Shown here: piece by piece, positions 34,621 through 44,787 of the stretch
How the letters are laid out: every line of letters starts with the position of its first letter
How positions within the stretch are numbered: the stretch's first letter is position 1
Origin: Anagrus nilaparvatae
Taxonomy: Eukaryota > Arthropoda > Insecta > Hymenoptera > Mymaridae
Reading direction: 5' to 3'
Length of the DNA stretch: 64,000 nucleotides
Assembly: GCA_022575985.1 (NCBI GenBank)
Contig: JAKSXM010000071.1
Location: 1 to 64,000, forward strand
Notes under the pieces: model-generated
What the model was told of the DNA's origin: nothing
The model's input: the letters and a program-made list of their open reading frames with translations, nothing else
Database searches by the model: none
Translations under genes and position numbers: made by a program

Positions 34621-35078
34621 ATTTTAACATGGAACATGTTTATAGGGAGGGGGTACTTCGGAACTGGAAAATTAAGGGGGGGGGGGTCAAATTTGTCCCA
34701 TTTAAGGGGGGGGTCAAATATGTCCCATTTAAGGGGGGGTCAAATTTGCCCCATTTAAGGGGGGGGGTCAAATTTGTCCCATTTAAGGGGGGGGGGGGTC
34801 AAATGGGACTTGGAATAATTTCAATTTTGGGACTTAGAATAATTCGGGTTTAGGGACTTAGAATATTTTTGATTTAGGGACCTAGAATAATACACGTTTA
34901 GGAAATCATAATAGTTTGGGTTTAGAATCTTAACATTTAGTAAAGGTGATAATTACAAATTATAAAAATAGGAAATTGTATTGTTTTTTGTGTATCTATG
35001 CTGTAAAATTACAGATGTAAGTAAACATGTTCCATGCATTTTGGTTGTGTGTACACAAACCGGTTATAAGTTTTTTTA
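34621..35078 (+). repeat. Dispersed G-run repeat, copy 3, with expanded array
   Basis: Begins TTTAACATGGAACATGTTTA, continues with the G-run array (34671-34806), then 'gggacttagaataattt' phrases, then AACATGTTCCATG and ACACAAACCGGTTATAA. Same family as 311-500 and 20509-20830. The 81-codon frame over it is repeat-derived. Confidence 0.85.
34671..34806 (+). repeat. Tandem array: G8-G13 run plus TCAAATTTGTCCCATTTAA
   Basis: Five units of about 25-30 bp, each a G-run of 8-13 followed by TCAAAT(T/A)TG(T/C)CCCATTTAA. Length changes sit mostly in the G-run. The other family copies have only one or two units, so the array expanded locally. Confidence 0.9.
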
Positions 35079-35079
35079 T

Positions 35080-35152
35080 GTAAGGGACAAAATATTGGGT
35101 TTGACCTTGCGAGAGCAGAAAGCATGCAAAAGTCGAAACCCATATTTTGTCC
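35080..35152. repeat. Small palindrome
   Basis: GGGACAAAATATTGGGTTTG pairs with CGAAACCCATATTTTGTCCC around a GAGAGCAGAAAGCATGC centre. A short foldback without coding content. Confidence 0.7.
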
Positions 35153-35269
35153 CGTGATTTTCAACATATTTTTACATATAATGGGAAAATACCCCGTCTC
35201 CCAAGGGTAGAAAATAGGATTTTTTGCCCTAGATATGTAAAATAATAAAATTATAATCTTTTTGTGTAT

Positions 35270-35655
35270 TAGAATTTTATAAATTTAATGTCATTAATGT
35301 TTTCTATTTTTTATAAAATTATGTTGTTTAATTTTTATAAATACTTTCTATTTAATAATAAGTTTACTAAGATTGATTTGTGAATATGGACATAAAGTGG
35401 CGATTCGATTACAATTTCGTTAATAAAATTGATAAACGAGTCGAATTAAACGATCTAAGAAAAGAAGAAAGCGTTTTGCTTTTTTACTTTTTGCTATTAT
35501 GATTGTAGTAGTTTTTTCTCAGCTTGTATTGTTTTTAGAATTGCTTTGGGTTTACTATACTTGTCGAAAATAAATTGCCTGAACAATTTCAAAATAATTA
35601 GAAAACCGCGTAAGAAAATTAATATTCATAAAATGAAAGCTCAGCCTTAAAAAAA
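35270..35655 (+). pseudogene. IR pseudogene A, 3' part only
   Basis: Aligns with the last ~140 codons of the intact receptor: the AATAAGTTTACTAAGATT block, then GACATAAAGTGGCGATTCG, the acidic linker and the last membrane segment (LLFYFLLLW-like), and the basic tail. The start of the gene is absent, several frame changes and stops are present (for example after the linker and within the membrane segment), and the AT-rich upstream text matches that of pseudogene B. It lies just downstream of the intact gene in the same orientation. Confidence 0.8.
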
Positions 35656-35841
35656 AAAGTTCAGGAAATTTGATGAAATTATTTTATTGCCTGATTTTAT
35701 TCAAGTCACTGGATTTTTGTTTTTAGAAATAAGAAGGTTTAAAAAAATTGAAATTAACATTAAACTTGTAATTGAAAAATGTATTTACAAAAGAATTTTG
35801 TTGTTTGTATTTTAAATAAATTATTTCTTATTATTGTTAAA

Positions 35842-35930
35842 ACTTCCTGGACAGAAAATGAATTGGGTTTTAGAAGGTCACTTAAGACCTTAGGGTATTT
35901 AAACCCCCGTTGATTCTATGTCCAGAAATA
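35842..35930. repeat. Small inverted repeat
   Basis: GGACAGAAAATGAATTGGGT and its approximate inverse AAACCCCCGTTGATTCTATGTCC enclose AAGGTCACTTAAGACCTTAG, itself a palindrome. Possibly a minimal MITE. Confidence 0.55.
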
Positions 35931-36023
35931 TCTTTTTATTTAAGAACCAAAGAATTTTATCCAATTTAATTTTATATCCCATATATAAAAATAAAAATGT
36001 TAAAAATTTTACTTTCGAACTTT

Positions 36024-36447
36024 AGCAGGGTGTTACCCCAAATTTTACTTCTTTATATTCGTTTCATCATATGTCTAGACTCCCAAAAAGAATTTGGGAT
36101 CAATGGAAGGCGCAAAGTTGGTCAAAATTAAATGATAAACGTGTTTAAAAATGAAAGGAATTCAAAATTTCAAGTTATCTTACCCTATCTATTGTTTTCT
36201 TAGATTGATTATAATATTTGTTCAATTACTCAGAAATATTTTGGATATACGCCTGGGTGGTTAAACAACTTATTTTTATCAATCTAAGAAAATAATAAGT
36301 GGGGTAAGATCCCGTGAAATTCATGAATCTATTATCGTTTAATTTTAAAATACTTCAACGCCTTTAAATCGTCCCAAATCCTTTTTGGGAGTCTTGACAT
36401 ATGATAAAATTAATATGCAGAAGTCAAATTTGGGTTAATACCAGGAC
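36024..36447. mobile_element. Foldback element, about 424 bp
   Basis: The arms pair from GGTGTTACCCCAAATTTTAC at the left to the inverse of GTCAAATTTGGGTTAATACC at the right, and inside through CATCATATGTCTAGACTCCC / GGGAGTCTTGACATATGAT and the TTACCCTATCTATTGTTTTC / GAAAATAATAAGTGGGGTAA region. No open frame. The target duplication is not clear. Confidence 0.75.
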
Positions 36448-36549
36448 TAAAAAATGACAAAAACTTGATTTTTTCAATATTCATTTAATTTTCTATTGTT
36501 GTATGAAACAATATAAATTTTACAATTATGTAATTAAAATATTTAAAGG

Positions 36550-36775
36550 TGTTATGCTGTTTTAAAGTTTTTTGGTAAAACTGCTCTCCTCAGCCAGCAT
36601 TTTTGAGATGTTCGTAAAAAAACTTTTGAAAGTGTTAAAAAAGGAAAAGCTTTTCGATGTGAAATTTGATGAGGAGTTCGAATTAATAGTCAGATTTTCT
36701 CCGGTCTTTAAAGATTCGCGGGTAAATTCAACTGTTTGCCTTATTTTTAGCAAAAAACCGAAAAGTTACTGATTA
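36550..36775 (+). repeat. Dispersed repeat B, copy 1
   Basis: Begins GGTGTTATGCTGTTTTAAAG, then CTCTCCTCAGCCAGCATTTT, a lysine-rich stretch, TTTTCGATGTGAAATTTGAT and AGTCAGATTTT. The same order recurs at 37446-37640. Open frames on both strands here (36562-36772) are by-products of the repeat. Confidence 0.75.
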
Positions 36776-37445
36776 TATATAAAAAAAAAAATTTTTTTTA
36801 TTAAAATTTTTCAAAATTGCATATGGGTCGATATTCCTCAAGTGTATGTAAACCTAATTCTTAGGTTTTCAAATCGGTCCCAAAATATTTTTCGCTCAAA
36901 GTAATATCGAAAATAATTTACCTCCCCAATTTTTAGCCTCCTAGGTCTTCTCCTTGATTTTTTACAGCCAAATTACTTTTTTTTGTGCTATTTATTTTTT
37001 TTAATTTTAAGAGCGCAAAAATTACTAAAATCTCTCTCAGACTCTTATTTTATTGCAAAAAAAATCTTCATTTTCTGGCGTCTTGAAGCATTTTAGGCTA
37101 ATACCAACCAAAAAATCGAATTTGCCGGGAAATTTTCCATAGGGATATCTATTGAAAATATTTTTTTTTACGTCTTTTCGGTTTTATAAATTAATTGCTA
37201 AAAAAATTATGAGTAAATTTGAAAACTTCCAAAAAAATTCAAATGGGCCCAATGTGGGCACTTTTGCACCAAGAGGGCTAAATAATTGGGAGGAATCATG
37301 TTTCATATATATATATAGGGTCATTCCATAGATAAAAAGCACAAAATGATATGCCAAGTCTCAAAAATAGGAAATTTGGTTTTTTTTCGATAAAACAACT
37401 TAAAAATTGATGATTTCCCGAATTTGAAAGTTTCCTATAAATTTT
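36776..37445. other. Unassigned sequence between copies of dispersed repeat B
   Basis: AT-rich with some complexity; contains GGGTCATTCCATAGATAAAA (about 37319), a word often seen in such dispersed repeats, and an (AT)n tract just before it. No gene supported. Confidence 0.4.
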
Positions 37446-37960
37446 GAAGGGTGCTATGCTGATTTAAAGTTTTTTGGTCAAATTTCTCTCCTCAGCCACC
37501 ATTTTTGAAAATCCCGTAAAAAAGCTCTAAAAAACATTAAAGAAAGAAAAAAAGTAGGTTTTCGATGTAAAATTTGATGAAAAATTCGAATTTTCAGTCA
37601 GATTTTTCCTACTCTATGTCAATTCACGGGAAAATTTAAATTTGTGTTAAACTTTAAGTGAAAATAACTCAAAAGTTTCCCGCTAAAAAAAATTTTTTTT
37701 TCTCAAAATTTTCAAAAATTGCATATATTTTCCTGAAAAAAATTTCTCGAGAGTAATTTTTGTTTTAAGCAAGTAATACCGATTTTTGTTTTTTTCAATT
37801 TTGACTTGTTACTTATTTTGCTGATTTCCCGCTAAGTCACGTGACCAAATGAAAATCTGACCAAAAATTTGAATTCTGCGGGAAATTTTACAAAGGTATA
37901 GTAATTTTGGTATCCTTTGAATGATACATTTCAATTTTACAATTTAATTAAAATGGTTTA
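37446..37960 (+). repeat. Dispersed repeat B, copy 2, and CCCGC..CACGTGACCAA block
   Basis: Starts GGTGCTATGCTGATTTAAAG and follows the order of copy 1. After it, GCTAAGTCACGTGACCAAAT, TCTGACCAAAAATTTGAATT and GCGGGAAATTTTAC recur from 30180-30235 (CCCAATCACGTGACCAATTA) and, more diverged, in the arms of the 39.5-41.7 kb inverted repeat. Together these describe one dispersed family. Confidence 0.65.
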
Positions 37961-38565
37961 TTAAAATATAGAAAAAATTAAAATTTATAAAATGGGATTT
38001 TCTTGATTTTTTACATTTTTAGCCTAAAAATCATGTAAAATCTAAAAATAAAAATACTTCTTTTGGTAAAACAAAAGTTATGTCTATTATTAATAAAAAT
38101 TAAGTTTTTTTTTAAGTTTAGATTTTATTTTCTATCAAAATGTCTATAAATAGTTAGAAATGTTCCCAAAAATCAATCAAATCAAATCAAATTGCCTAAC
38201 AATCGTGGGCTAAAAATCTAAACGAAAAAAATCTAATCTATCTTAAAATAAGTAAATTGCATACAAATAAAAATATATATATTCTTTTCCGTAAATATCC
38301 TTAAATCAAGGATATAGGGAAAAGTTAAATTGTACATTGGTAACAAAAAAAATATTTTTCATGCTGAATTGTAAATATAATTGGGGTCTTAAAATATTTT
38401 CAAATAACAAAAAGGATTAAAAAAAAAGATTATTGTTCCTTAAAATTTAAACGTGCAAGTTAACAAAGAATAGATTTTGTATAAATATAACAACTCTAAA
38501 GATAAAAAATAAATCTAGAATATCAATTTCAGCAAACATATTTACAGATAAAATTATAATTTTTA
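37961..38565. other. AT-rich spacer
   Basis: No gene or element recognised. Confidence 0.5.
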
Positions 38566-38569
38566 TTAA

Positions 38570-39482
38570 GGTACATTGCTACTTGGCGCGCCCGCGATGT
38601 CAAGCAAAATCCGCAAATTAGTTTACAGGAAAACGGGAAGAGATAATGGAAAATTTTTTTGGGATATAATAAATGTACAAATAAAGTATGTAAAAAAACT
38701 TTTTGTATTAATTTTTATAATTTTTATGCGTTTCAATTTGATTTGAAGTTCAGGAATTTTCGCCGGAATGAGCTGCTGGTACCCAAGATAAAAAATGTTT
38801 GGCAGCACTTTAAAAAAAACAAAAAAAAAAAAAAAAAAAAAAAAAGAATTATAAATTACATGAGTATGGTTATCGTGTGAAAAAAAAAAGTTATTAAAAT
38901 TTTTAAAAAAATTTCAAAAAAAGTCATTTTTTTTTTCTACGTTTTTTGCAAAAAAATATCGAAAAAATTAAAATTTTTGCAATATTTTAGTTCACACAAA
39001 AACTACACATTTGGTAAGTGTGTGGACCAAATTTGGAGTCGATCGGACTAGGTGGTTTTGATTTATCCTGGGTACCAGGTGCAAAAAAGTAGTTTCGAGC
39101 AAAACGCGTTTAAAGTTTATAAGCGCGTATATATTGAAGGGCGGGGGCTCCATAAAAGAAGATTTAAAGTATATAATAGTATATTAAGTATCAAGTGCGT
39201 AAAAGTTTCGGCACTAGCGTGAATACTAGCACGAGTGCTCGGCGAAAACGTTCACGCTCGTGACTAAAGTATTTCGCCCATGGTGCTTACACTATTTTTT
39301 GCCCACCTAAGCGTAAAACGAGTTCAGAAAATTCTTTACACACGAGTTTTACGCCCGGGAGGACAAAAAAAATATTTCGATCGATATAAAATTTTTTTTA
39401 CATATTCTTGAATAGTTTTTCAACAGAAAAAAAAAATAAAAAAATTTTGACCCGAAAAAATTTTATGAAGTAGCAATATACC
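38570..39482. mobile_element. TTAA-type element, 913 bp, GGTACATTGCTACTT ends
   Basis: The left end GGTACATTGCTACTT and the right end AAGTAGCAATATACC form 15-bp inverted repeats with one mismatch, flanked by TTAA on both sides (38566-38569 and 39483-39486). The interior has a CG-rich start (GGCGCGCCCGCGATG), a poly-A run (38817-38845), a GGTACC-bearing part and a CG-rich stretch (39200-39365) with GCACTAGCG/CGAGTGC words. No transposase. Confidence 0.88.
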
Positions 39483-40131
39483 TTAAAATCATAATTTGTA
39501 TCATAATTGAAATTTTAATGAACAATATTATATATGAGTAATTCTTAGTGAAACTTTACTAATGGAAAGGTAAAATTCGGGGATTTGAAAAAAACTAATT
39601 GGGTTGGGTTTGGTATACGTTCATATGATACCATGCCAAATTTTAAGGTTTTAGGTTCAAAGGGTACAAAATGGCGGCTATTTTTCGGTCTTATATGGTT
39701 TAAAAAAAAATAATTTTAAAAAATGACAATTTTCGATTTCATTTTTTCTACGCTCTGAATAAAGCTGAAAAATGGTTTTCTTGACTATTTCTTATGTAAA
39801 ATTTCCCGCTGAATCCGAATCTGCCACCAGTTTTTCAAAAAAACGCCAAGCAAAACCGGAAAATTGGAAAAACTAAGAAAACTCATTTTTTTTCAAACGC
39901 AGATTTTTCATACAGTCGTAACTTTTTTTTTTCCTAACCGGTCTTAAAATTTTTGTTTTTGTATGTACTTATTACTTAAAAAAAAATTTTCAGAGTATTT
40001 GCATTTTAAGTACTTAAAAATCCATTTCAATATTTCCCATTTTCACGAAATTTTTCATTTTCAATTTTCCGGTTTTCCTTGTCACCTAATGAAAATTTTG
40101 ACCAAATTTTCGGATTCCTCGAGAAATTTTA

Positions 40132-40389
40132 CTAAAGACCCCCTTTTTTGAAAAGTTTTGGATGTTTCCATAACGCTATAGAAATAAAAGAAATAGCAAA
40201 ATACTGAATAACTATAAAATACGACAATGTTATAAAATAGGGTTTTTTCGTAATCTTTAATTCAAAGCTGCAACCTCGACAGTTAACCAAAATACTTCCA
40301 ATTGGTCTCATTTTTTTCGTATAAGTGTCACCTTTCAATTCTCGTACACCGCAATTTTTTTTAATTAATTCTTTCACTGCGATAGTCAA
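40132..40389 (-). other. Open frame in the left arm of the inverted repeat (85 codons)
   Basis: Unrecognised frame with a hydrophobic stretch (FITLSYFIVIQYFAISFISI) near the end. The first codon is TTG, not ATG; the first ATG is about codon 27. The same frame lies in the right arm (40798-41055) with one residue changed (K6R). Conservation is explained by the arm identity alone, so coding is not supported. Confidence 0.15.
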
Positions 40390-40797
40390 TAAACCAAACG
40401 CCTATTCTTACCCCAAAATGACCAATTTTTAAACTGCTGCCAAAATTCTAATTTTTGATAGAAATGGGTTATGTAGGCCTTGAAAATTTTCTACAAGCAC
40501 TAAGTTTCCAAAAAATTTTTACTCGTCTTTTTTCATTAAATAGTTTCTAAGATATCCCCTTATTAAAGATAAAGATTAAAATTGACTTTTTTTCAAAAAC
40601 CCTAAAAATGGGACTCTGACTTTAAATTAACATATCTGCGAAACAAATGACTATAAAAAAACGAGTAAAAATTTTTTGGAAACTTAGTGCTTGTAGAAAA
40701 TTTTCAAGGCCTACGGAACCCATTTCTATCAAAAATTAGAATTTTGGCAGCAATTTAAAAATTGGTCATTTTGGGGTAAGAATAGGCGTTTGGTTTA

Positions 40798-41055
40798 TTG
40801 ACTATCGCAGTGAGAGAATTAATTAAAAAAAATTGCGGTGTACGAGAATTGAAAGGTGACACTTATACGAAAAAAATGAGACCAATTGGAAGTATTTTGG
40901 TTAACTGTCGAGGTTGCAGCTTTGAATTAAAGATTACGAAAAAACCCTATTTTATAACATTGTCGTATTTTATAGTTATTCAGTATTTTGCTATTTCTTT
41001 TATTTCTATAGCGTTATGGAAACATCCAAAACTTTTCAAAAAAGGGGGTCTTTAG
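40798..41055 (+). other. Open frame in the right arm of the inverted repeat (85 codons)
   Basis: Mirror copy of 40132-40389, also opening with TTG. It contains KKNCGVRELKGDTYTKK and a hydrophobic segment. Unrecognised and likely non-coding. Confidence 0.15.
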
Positions 41056-41660
41056 TAAAATTTCTCGAGGAATCCGAAAATTTGGTCAAAATTTTCATTA
41101 GGTGACAAGGAAAACCGGAAAATTGAAAATGAAAAATTTCATGAAAATGGGAAATATTGAAATGGATTTTTAAGTACTTAAAAGGCAAATACTCTGAAAA
41201 ATTTTTTTTTAAGTAATAAGTACATACAAAAACAAAAATTTTAAGACCGGTTAGGAAAAAAAAAAAGTTACGACTATATGAAAAATCTGCGTTTGAAAAA
41301 AAATGAGTTTTCTTAGTTTTTCCAATTTTCCGGTTTTCCTTGAGGTTTTTTTGAAAAACTGGTGGCAGATTCAGATTCAGCGGGAAATTTTACATAAGAC
41401 ATAGTCAAGAAAACCATTTTTCAGCTTTATTCAGAGCGTAGAAAAAATGAAATCGAAAATTGTCATTTTTTAAAATTATTTTTTTTTAAACCATATAAGA
41501 CCGAAAAATAGCCGCCATTTTGTACCCTTTGAACCTAAAACCTTAAAATTTGGTATGGTATCATTTGAACGTATACCAAACCCAACCCAATTAGTTTTTT
41601 TCAAATCCCCGACTTTTACCTTTCCATTAGTAAAGTTTCACTAAGAATTACTCATATTAC

Positions 41661-42160
41661 ATAATTAAATAATTTTTTTTTCTCAGAACATATTAGAAAA
41701 TTTATATAAAATCGGAAACAGTAATTTAAGGTTGTTCCCGAGAGAGAATTGATCGACTATAGATTTTGATAAAACTTTTACAGGAGCTTTATATTATAAT
41801 AATACACTTAAAAAGAAAATTCGAAGTAATTTGTCGGTTTTGTATAGGAGATATAAAGCTCCAAAGTTGAAAACTTATACATTGCAAGGATAGGAAATCG
41901 GGTCGGAATCATGCGTTAGAGATGCTTTTTTTGATTGCAAGGCGAAAGTAGACTATAGATTTAAAAAAAAAACCAGCTTATTATTAATTAATTATAGAAG
42001 AACTACTTATTCAATTTTGAAGATAATCGTCGGTTTTATAAAAAAGAAAATGTAATTAAAAGTTAAAAAAACGGAAGATTTTTTCAACAAATTTTTTATT
42101 CAGCATCATTGCTATGCTAAAAGCATAGAATTATATATATATATGTAAAAAAAAACGTGT
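41661..42160. other. Spacer between the inverted repeat and the minus-strand LTR
   Basis: AT-rich; includes CCCGAGAGAGAATTGATCG (about 41738) and an (AT) run at 42129-42141. Nothing recognised. Confidence 0.45.
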
Positions 42161-42339
42161 GTTTATAGCTATATATACTAATATATTCTGGTCGGAGTTG
42201 TCAAACATTTTAGCTCTACTTTATCAATGCGGAAACTGGCATGTCACTGTACGGTATTTTACAAGTCACTCGGGAAGAACCTTAATCAAAGGGAATATGT
42301 ACATAACAAAAAAAAAAGAAAGAAGAAAATATTTTAAAC

Positions 42340-42620
42340 AGACAAATGAACCTTTGCTAGAGGAATAACTCCTCTCAGCTGGTCAAATATTTTCCAAAAA
42401 TTATAGATATATTTATATAGACTAAGTATTAAGGGTACCTTTGCTAGAGAACACTATCTCTTAGCTGGTACGAAATAGGCCGAAAATATATACAAAGAAA
42501 ATTATAAACCTTTGCCAGAGAACTTATCTCAAAGCTGATTAAAGTTTTTCAAACAACAAAAAATTACCGAAAATGAAAAGCCAAATCAAACCTTAGTTCA
42601 GGAAATACATCCTCGAACTG
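42340..42620. repeat. Degenerate repeats with AACCTTTGCTAGAG / CAGCTGG words
   Basis: Four imperfect units: ACCTTTGCTAGAGGA...CTCAGCTGG, ACCTTTGCTAGAGAA...CTTAGCTGG, ACCTTTGCCAGAGAA...AAAGCTG and ACCTTAGTTCAGGAA...GAACTGG, spaced about 70-90 bp. They lie within the presumed minus-strand LTR and may be enhancer-like repeats. Confidence 0.7.
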
Positions 42621-42830
42621 GCTTAGGTTCACTAAAATCAAAAACAATAAATCTGAATCAGCACAGAGTGCCTAAACAATTGTTAGGATATTTCTCCAAA
42701 CATAATTAAGTAGAAGATAGCCTTAAAGATAATCAAAAGATTGATATAATGAATTTATAATATTAAGAATGACTAAACCTAATCTATTAGCTAAAGTTTT
42801 GAATGTCTAAGATCAAGTATATTTAATCTT

Positions 42831-43072
42831 AGAATTCAGATGACTACTATTTTCATCACCCGTAACCCAAGTACATTATGTTGGACATTCATCCCTTTAT
42901 CATGACTAAACCGGCCAGAATGGAAACGTTTTAAAAACACGTAATCAGGTAGAATTCAGATGACTACTATTTTCATCCCCCGTAACCCAAGTACATGTTG
43001 TTTAATATTCATCCCTTTATCATGACTAAACCGGACAGAAAGAAAACGCTTTTTAACAACACGTAGTCAGGT
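42831..43072. repeat. 120-bp direct tandem duplication
   Basis: Two copies (42831-42950 and 42951-43072) of a unit starting AGAATTCAGATGACTACTAT and containing CCCGTAACCCAAGTACAT and ATCATGACTAAACCGG, with few differences. Inside the presumed minus-strand LTR. Confidence 0.9.
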
Positions 43073-43559
43073 AGAATTCTTATTGAAAAATCGGAAAAAT
43101 TCTCCGAATTTTTCGTGAGTACTCAAATGCCTAAGAAGGGGTATCTTTTTATTCAGGTACCCCAAGATAGAACACTTAAGGTTTCCGGTCACCATAAGTT
43201 CAGAATAGAATTACGGATACCGGAATGCTACACTCCCCCCGCAAAAACATGTTACATAGAAAAACAAGTTAACATGTTAAATAATTAATTAACTTAAGCC
43301 CACTAATGTGCTATTTACGGTAACGCAACCCTAAATACTAAGCTTAAATACTTTTATAATTTACCAAAGTATAAAGGATTGAAATTTATCATTGATACCC
43401 TCCAAAATTTATTTATAGTCTGCAAAGCATGTTTTATTTTTATTATTTATTTATCAAAATTTCTTAATTTTAATAATATAAATTAAATTAATCCGGAATT
43501 GTTTTATATGGAATGATATGAATTATTTGAGTAGTATTCATGTTGTTCTTGGTTACGAC

Positions 43560-44178
43560 CTACTTTTTCTAAATTATTCACTTTGAATTTTTAGAGGTGG
43601 TTTAAAAATTTGGTCTTAAAATAAATGTCGTTATCTAAAATAACAGGTAGTCGAAAGGCATACAAGTTTCTATGTCCACTGAGAATTTTAAATTTAATCA
43701 AGTTTGATAAAATGTCATTCAAAACACGCAGGTCTCGTGGCAGATCAAACAGCATGGTTTAGAAAACGCTAATTTCAATTATTATTATATTTGAAAATGG
43801 TGCATTATTTAAAAAGTTTAAATTATCGACACGCTTCACTTTTATGCTTGATATTATGTCAAATAATTTAACAAGTCTATCTAAGCTTTCATTTTTTTTT
43901 TTCATATTTTTCATCACTTCAATTTCTTTTTTAATATAAGATGTAGTTTCCTTATTACATTCTTTATTAAATTCTTCATCCTTCTCTACTTTTTCTATAA
44001 ACTCCATACCTTCTTTAATCAAATCTTTAATTATATATTCAACTAAATACAGCTCATAATGGCTCTTTTCGAGGGATAATTTTGTACAGTAAATAAAATC
44101 TTTCTTACCTACGTTGAAGCTTTTATAATCCAAATAAAAAGTATTTAAGTCCTTCGTTAAACTTGTAATTGGTCTCAA
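43560..44178 (-). pseudogene. Lysine/glutamate-rich open frame, possible internal part of the minus-strand LTR element
   Basis: An open frame of 139 codons (44178-43759) rich in K and E, with coiled-coil-like text (EEFNKECNKETTSYIKKEIE), continues in the same frame past its stop with more amino-acid-like sequence (GHRNLYAFRLPVILDNDIYF) toward 43560. It lies upstream, on the same strand, of the presumed polypurine tract, so it may be gag- or 3'-ORF-derived. The family is not recognised; the exact function is not claimed. Confidence 0.3.
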
Positions 44179-44226
44179 GAAAGAATAATAATCAACTACG
44201 GTTTCGTGAAAATTAAAAAAACTTAT

Positions 44227-44785
44227 TGTGAAGTAGGGATGAGAGAAGATAGAGAGTGTAAAAAGAGCAAGTCGAAAGAGGAGTTAGTTTTATTAACCCT
44301 TTAGTGCAATATGACGAGTATACTCATCAAAACGCAGTTGTTACTATTTCCATGATGACGAGTATACTCGTCATGACTTTTTTCCCATTTTCGTGCTCTA
44401 TATCAATATTTTCTAAAAATCTATATAGGTAAAGGGTTCTTGGGGTCACTGATTATGAATATGATGTCCAAAAATAATTAAAATTCAATATGGCGTCGGA
44501 AAATTGGCTATAAACTAAAATGGAAACTTCAATTTATGCATCCTTTGCCAAAATACGCATGCATTTTGGAAGCTAAAAACCGGAATTTACTCATGCACTA
44601 AAGGGTTAAGGATAGAGCGCTGGCTACATCGCTCTAATAACAATAATTTAATAAATAAAATACTCTTGTTATCTTTAATTATAATCGCTGGTATTTATTC
44701 ATAAAACCTATCTCCTAATGTAATTCCTCTTATCACAATATCCTTCGTGGTTTCTGACCTAGTGATTTGGAGTATTATTGAACCA
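44227..44785 (+). repeat. 5' LTR of the gypsy element, interrupted by a MITE
   Basis: Starts TGTGAAGTAGGG and ends ...TTGAACCA, with CG then TGGCGACCGTGA (primer-binding site) directly after. Part of it (44227-44292 and 44610-44699) is repeated in inverse orientation at 47651-47810. A 309-bp MITE sits inside it at a TTAA. Confidence 0.75.
44297..44605. mobile_element. TTAA MITE, 309 bp, CCCTTTAGTGCA ends, inside the LTR
   Basis: CCCTTTAGTGCA at the left and TGCACTAAAGGG at the right, flanked by TTAA on both sides (44293-44296 and 44606-44609). The inverted partner of this LTR at 47.7 kb reads straight through with a single TTAA at the same place, giving the empty target site. Inside, the palindrome GACGAGTATACTCGTC occurs, with a half copy nearby. 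Confidence 0.95.
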
Positions 44786-44787
44786 CG

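Larger units (their letters stand above)
39531..41660. repeat. Nearly perfect inverted repeat, about 1-kb arms
   Basis: Left arm 39531-40555, right arm 40632-41660, spacer about 76 bp. The arms match base for base over long stretches with only scattered differences, for example CGAATCTGCCACC / GGTGGCAGATTCAG and GACTATTTCTTATG / CATAAGACATAGTC. It starts about 45 bp after the right TTAA of the neighbouring element. No target duplication or transposase was found. A transcript across it would fold into a ~1-kb double-stranded hairpin. Confidence 0.92.
42170..43242 (-). mobile_element. Minus-strand LTR with adjacent polypurine tract
   Basis: On the minus strand, GCGGGGGGAG (43233-43242) is directly followed by TGTAGCATTCCGGTATCCG, the standard join of a polypurine tract to the start of a 3' LTR. 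The LTR would run left from 43232 through the 120-bp repeats and the CAGCTGG repeats; its far end is not fixed (42170 is a guess). The internal region of that element should lie to the right. No partner LTR or target duplication was identified. Confidence 0.5.

Noticed and set aside
34608..34853. 81-codon frame with repeated GGVKFVPFK text
   Set aside because: The repetition is the translated G-run minisatellite, not a protein repeat family.
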